DNA from: CAYPZL01 sp964415045
Lineage (GTDB): Bacteria > Planctomycetota > Phycisphaerae > Sedimentisphaerales > Anaerobacaceae
Assembly (NCBI GenBank): GCA_964415045.1
Contig: CAYPZL010000132.1
Coordinates: 1-16,148 of the forward strand
Reading direction: 5' to 3'
Length of the DNA stretch: 16,148 nucleotides
The translations under genes were made by a program, and so were the position numbers. Under the pieces are notes generated by a model that saw only the letters and a program-made list of their open reading frames with translations, searched no databases and had not been told where the DNA came from. Shown here one piece after another: positions 14,001-16,148 of this stretch. Each line of letters begins with the position of its first letter. Positions within the stretch are counted from its first letter, which is position 1.

Positions 14001-15679
14001 AGCCTGTTCTCATCCATCTCCATGAACACACCGCACGTGGAGTCGATCAGCGGCACCCGCTCGGCCCGCAAAGCCGCCTCCTGCAGCGTATTCTCCACGT
14101 CCAGGTTGATTACGTCGGCCATGTTTTCCAGCGTCTGGCCCGAGCCGGCCTGACAACTGTAGTTCATCTTCGCTTCCTTGACGGTCCCGTCGCTGCCGAA
14201 GCTCGTGAACTTCATGTCCTGACCGCCCACCTCAAAAATGGTGTCGATCTCCGGGTTGTTATGCTTGACGCCCAGAGCGTGACAGGTGATCTCGTCGGTC
14301 ACGCGGTCGCTCAGAACCACGCCCTGCTGGGCCAGTTCCGCGGCCTTGCTTTTGCTCATCAGGATCTTCTCGTAGAGCTTGCGCGCCGAGCCGGTCGCGC
14401 CCACTCCCTTGACGATCACATTGTCCTTGTGCCGGCTCAAGTACCTCAGGACGCGTTTCAGCGACTCCTCGGGGTTGCCGTGCGTTTTGATATAGAGCTT
14501 GTCCAGGAGCCTGCCCGTCTTGATCTCGACGAGGGCCCCTTTGGTGGTCGTGCTGCCCCCGTCGATTCCCAGAACCACTTCAGTACCCGGCGCCACGGTC
14601 TCCTCAAGCGCCTCGTCCCGCTGGTGGACGTGCTGGAGGCTCTTCGACAGCGCTGGGGCAAACGCGCGTTTCTGCCGGCTGTACTCCGCCACCTTGTCGA
14701 GCTGCTCGACCGCCAGGACAAAAGAGCTATCCTCCTCAATGGCCTTCAGAGCCGCGCCTATCGCCGCGACGTTGTGATGGTGCTCGGGACGCCCAACCGG
14801 GACGCCGAGCAATTCGGACAGATTGGCCCTCACACGACCGTTGCAGAAGACACCACCGGTCGCGATCGCCTCGCCTTCCTGCAGGTCGGAGGAGAATTTG
14901 CGGGACCCGAGCACATCGATCACGTAATTCCGCGCCACGGTTCTGAAAAGCCCCGCAAGGTTGTCCACCCGGGTGGCTCCCTCGTTTTGCTTGTGAATCA
15001 AATCGGACTGCACCACCACGCCGCAGCGCGCGAGGAATTCGCTCGGTTCGCGCGACCGCCCAGCCTCCTCCTCAGCCCTGCGCAGCATCTCCTCTACGCG
15101 CCGCTGCAGGCGGGCGCGATTGCGGGCAGCGACAACACGCCGCGCACTCTCATCGGCCCCCGAGCCGGCATCCTCCAACTCCACGTTTTCAACTTCGCCC
15201 TCGAACAGTCTGCGGCATTGTTTCTCCAGCAGCATGCCCGAGCCGCCGCCGCACTTCGTTCCCGTCCGCCACTCACGGATCACACGGCGCCCGCCCACGA
15301 GCGCCACGTTGAAGAAATACGAGTCCTTCGCCCCAATGTGGAAAACGTAACGCGCCGCCGGCGCGATGACTTCAACGCCTTTCGGAACCGCCACGCTGTC
15401 GTAGACGTACACCGCGCCGGGCATGACGCGGGGGAACGAGGCCGTGGCACTGCCGGTCAAAGCCGTGCTTCGAATGGCCGTGCGACCGAAACGCTCGATC
15501 ACGTCCTCCCATGCCTCCCGCAGCGCACCGAGCGGATTGGCAAAATGCATCAGCGGACCGGGAGAATAAACAACCGATTTGTCAGACCGCAAAACCGCGT
15601 AGTGGGCGAAGCTGCTACCAATGTCGAAACCTACATACAGGCTCGCCTCGTCGCAGCGCATCTCTGTCTGTCCTGCCAT
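11003..15679 (-). CDS. Giant double-ATPase acyl-CoA dehydratase activase / dehydratase-like fusion
   Basis: A 1558-residue protein (residues below are numbered from the longer start at 15685). Domain 1 (about 16-318) and domain 2 (about 369-650) are both BadF/BadG/BcrA/HgdC-type ATPases, with YVGFDIGSSFAHYAVL and VLGIDGGSTTTKGALVEI phosphate loops. Both keep the cysteine pair that holds an iron-sulfur cluster between subunits in HgdC-like activators: C145 and C221, and C511 and C551. A cysteine knot follows (C676, C685, C690, C708 in GGFCPRG), then a DUF2229-like region (about 755-1000, GIKRSMATLGEKGIWSAALL) and a 2-hydroxyacyl-CoA dehydratase-like part with FACGPDS (C1020), EVCYPLKG (C1138), GPCRFGKY (C1179) and C1457/C1469. 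It probably couples ATP hydrolysis to low-potential electron transfer in anaerobes; the substrate is unknown. ATG 15679 is preferred over 15685 because AAAGGA lies five bases upstream. Confidence 0.9.
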   Translation of the reverse strand: MAGQTEMRCDEASLYVGFDIGSSFAHYAVLRSDKSVVYSPGPLMHFANPLGALREAWEDVIERFGRTAIRSTALTGSATASFPRVMPGAVYVYDSVAVPKGVEVIAPAARYVFHIGAKDSYFFNVALVGGRRVIREWRTGTKCGGGSGMLLEKQCRRLFEGEVENVELEDAGSGADESARRVVAARNRARLQRRVEEMLRRAEEEAGRSREPSEFLARCGVVVQSDLIHKQNEGATRVDNLAGLFRTVARNYVIDVLGSRKFSSDLQEGEAIATGGVFCNGRVRANLSELLGVPVGRPEHHHNVAAIGAALKAIEEDSSFVLAVEQLDKVAEYSRQKRAFAPALSKSLQHVHQRDEALEETVAPGTEVVLGIDGGSTTTKGALVEIKTGRLLDKLYIKTHGNPEESLKRVLRYLSRHKDNVIVKGVGATGSARKLYEKILMSKSKAAELAQQGVVLSDRVTDEITCHALGVKHNNPEIDTIFEVGGQDMKFTSFGSDGTVKEAKMNYSCQAGSGQTLENMADVINLDVENTLQEAALRAERVPLIDSTCGVFMEMDENRLIAEGFSRDEIAAAIVRGTAASYYYKFVGGAQHCGDKCSAQGGPALGKAFLAALAQVTEKEIGAYPHREMFGAWGQGLDIIEQIRELEKEGRAYGTAFRGWGLVDMAFDKRRVMCRELFGEKSCGIRDCELEVFHIEDDEIITGGFCPRGNSEAVKKPKTNYVDRYHKIYEKHFKQQGCLLKDIASVEADGPTVGIKRSMATLGEKGIWSAALLRKLGFYPVVSPRSDKDIAKIGVDNSRTEFCIARKLATGHAAVLNDHPQVEYLFNPSFIEQRQEKPPHLKYCIYTESEGYVLNDVLSLDKNKQINPILHFGDQPLLVRQIKLEFDRLGFSRTEGQIKAAMAYAGDAERRFRADLHAEGDKFLQRIERDGGKAYVGIGRDYVLLDPEASSNSGAMFSQVRGLDYIPQQFLEHRFKDVAIDPFVDNEFWVQSVKILKASLFVADHPNLFAIRMMNFACGPDSLKMYQEERIQQAVNKPLLVLLTDAQTNNAPFVTRTEAHERVVNQSRPVPLNMERLRRESADTYDKRTWLIPYMGDASHIATAGLAYFGIHSEVLPTNTQRGYEVARKHIYTEVCYPLKGVVGDAIGYLQEKIEESSVGEVEDRFLVMLPTTSGPCRFGKYSEVLRECMRLEGLERIPVVGPSSETDYIDIPLPGGMGASDKIKMQQILFKGIHAADLLEDTLRRFRPYAEDKEAMDTLKKERLDALGEVISAGAETDELVRWGQETVAAFEAAPRRCHERFPLVLYIGEIYMRQHDPYTNYVIRQLEDKQLEVVRDPITDWLLYINRINLRNAKGDAVLAAKAFQFGRTLAAAGKASKSVLKGRYMAHVSEKLAVPFHEVLAGRHVLPHPMEMIETLEANHEGHGDIQGESPVSTGIAYYFMHELIQPHGDACVSGIFHVGPFTCMQEGVATAKIEAMVKEHRKKKPDLVFPIIHAFFGDSPNANLAAEIAVFQEQCYQKRDLLRDRGRPAGQSRPAIVESAATTARTPNEAPAER

Positions 15680-16148
15680 GTTCATCCTTTTCTGCTCGAC
15701 CTCTCACAAAAAGGCAGTGTCACCGTCCCCTCAATGCCGTGCTCCTTGCTCCCCGCCTAGCACTTGCTTCGGTTTACGCCCTCCGCAGCCGAAAGTGCGA
15801 CCATCTTGCCCCGCACATCCGTCGTCCAGACCAGCCGATTCTGGATAACCTGTCAATTACCGCGTGGTTTCCTGTAACACCGGAGACGGCAAACCTTCTT
15901 ACCTACAGAGCAAGGCCCCTTTTGTCAAGCTTGCCAACAGTACCTCCAACAGCTTTTCCACAACGGCGGACGCCCATTCTACCGGTCCATCTCCCCGTCA
16001 ATTCAGCACTTACGACAGCCGCGGCGCCGGGCGCAACAATCCAACCGCCTATAAGAATGCTATTACTATAACTGGTAATTCAATATTATAACGTACTCAA
16101 GTTGACTGACTTTCTGGGGTCATTTTGGGGGTGGGAATGAAAATCGAC
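15680..16148. other. Non-coding upstream region with AT-rich island
   Basis: No convincing gene was found in these 469 bases. On the minus strand, towards the activase, TTGAGG and TTTTGT at 17-base spacing (about 15735-15708) form a weak candidate promoter. A perfect TTGACA (15857-15852) lacks a good -10. CCAACAG is repeated at 15934 and 15946. Positions 16051-16100 are AT-rich (38 of 50 bases) in otherwise GC-rich DNA, with several TATAAT-like hexamers on both strands. At the very end an ATG at 16137 (Met-Lys-Ile-Asp) follows a G-rich stretch and could be the first codons of a plus-strand gene cut by the window edge; four codons are too few to call. Confidence 0.4.

Noticed and set aside
13598..15760. 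A 720-codon open frame on the plus strand opposite the activase
   Set aside because: It mirrors the codon pattern of the GC-rich activase gene; its translation is rich in Arg, His, Val and Asp with no recognisable domain, while the minus strand gives clear motifs.
15934..15952. Direct repeat CCAACAG at 12-base period as iterons
   Set aside because: Only two copies of seven bases; too short and few to support.
15840..15962. Two single-mismatch DnaA boxes (TTATCCAGA on the minus strand, TTTTCCACA on the plus strand) near an AT-rich stretch, as a replication origin
   Set aside because: Only two imperfect boxes and no origin-linked genes such as dnaA, dnaN or gidA nearby; chance matches are likely.
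15864..16091. A 75-codon plus-strand frame in the right intergenic region
   Set aside because: No ribosome site, low-complexity Ser/Thr/Asn composition, and it runs through the AT-rich island.

Overview
The window is a GC-rich stretch of bacterial chromosome. It carries about twelve intact genes, one truncated gene at the left edge and one gene remnant. Two secreted GH29 fucosidases, a TPM-LemA gene pair, a TrpB2-type tryptophan synthase beta chain and a very large fused acyl-CoA dehydratase activase together suggest an anaerobic, polysaccharide-degrading bacterium. Planctomycetota, perhaps Phycisphaerae or Sedimentisphaerales, is my best guess; it rests on gene content and protein style only and is an inference. 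No rRNA, tRNA, CRISPR array, transposase or phage gene was seen.

Layout. Positions 1-174 (+) hold the tail of an unrecognised gene. It converges on a minus-strand block: an exported beta-barrel-like protein (221-1063), trpB2 (1149-2537) and a MEMO-family protein, amrB (2786-3658). The amrB gene is divergent from purE (3759-4262, +), and their predicted promoters overlap. purE converges on an Hsp20 small heat shock gene (4330-4773, -) across a perfect 11-bp stem. From 5071 to 7329 (+) lies a compact operon: a nucleotidyltransferase-like protein, a TPM-domain membrane protein with a glycine-rich tail, and a LemA family protein. The accessory segment 7417-10995 (+) has fucosidase 1, a start-less remnant of another gene, a hotdog acyl-CoA thioesterase and fucosidase 2. 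Positions 11003-15679 (-) encode one 1558-residue protein with two BadF/HgdC-type ATPase domains followed by a dehydratase-like region. The last 470 bases appear non-coding and include an AT-rich island.

How the genes work together. The two fucosidases have signal peptides and probably release L-fucose from host, algal or sediment polysaccharide outside the cytoplasm. The exported barrel-like protein could serve the outer membrane. The TPM and LemA proteins are envelope proteins and are probably co-translated with the nucleotidyltransferase-like protein. trpB2, purE, amrB and hsp20 are housekeeping singletons without their usual pathway neighbours. The large activase points to low-potential, ATP-driven radical or iron-sulfur chemistry and so to an anaerobic lifestyle.

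Best candidates for something new are the double-ATPase activase fusion, the coupled nucleotidyltransferase-TPM-LemA operon, the overlapping divergent amrB/purE promoters and the structured trpB2 leader. None is proven to be a new system from sequence alone.
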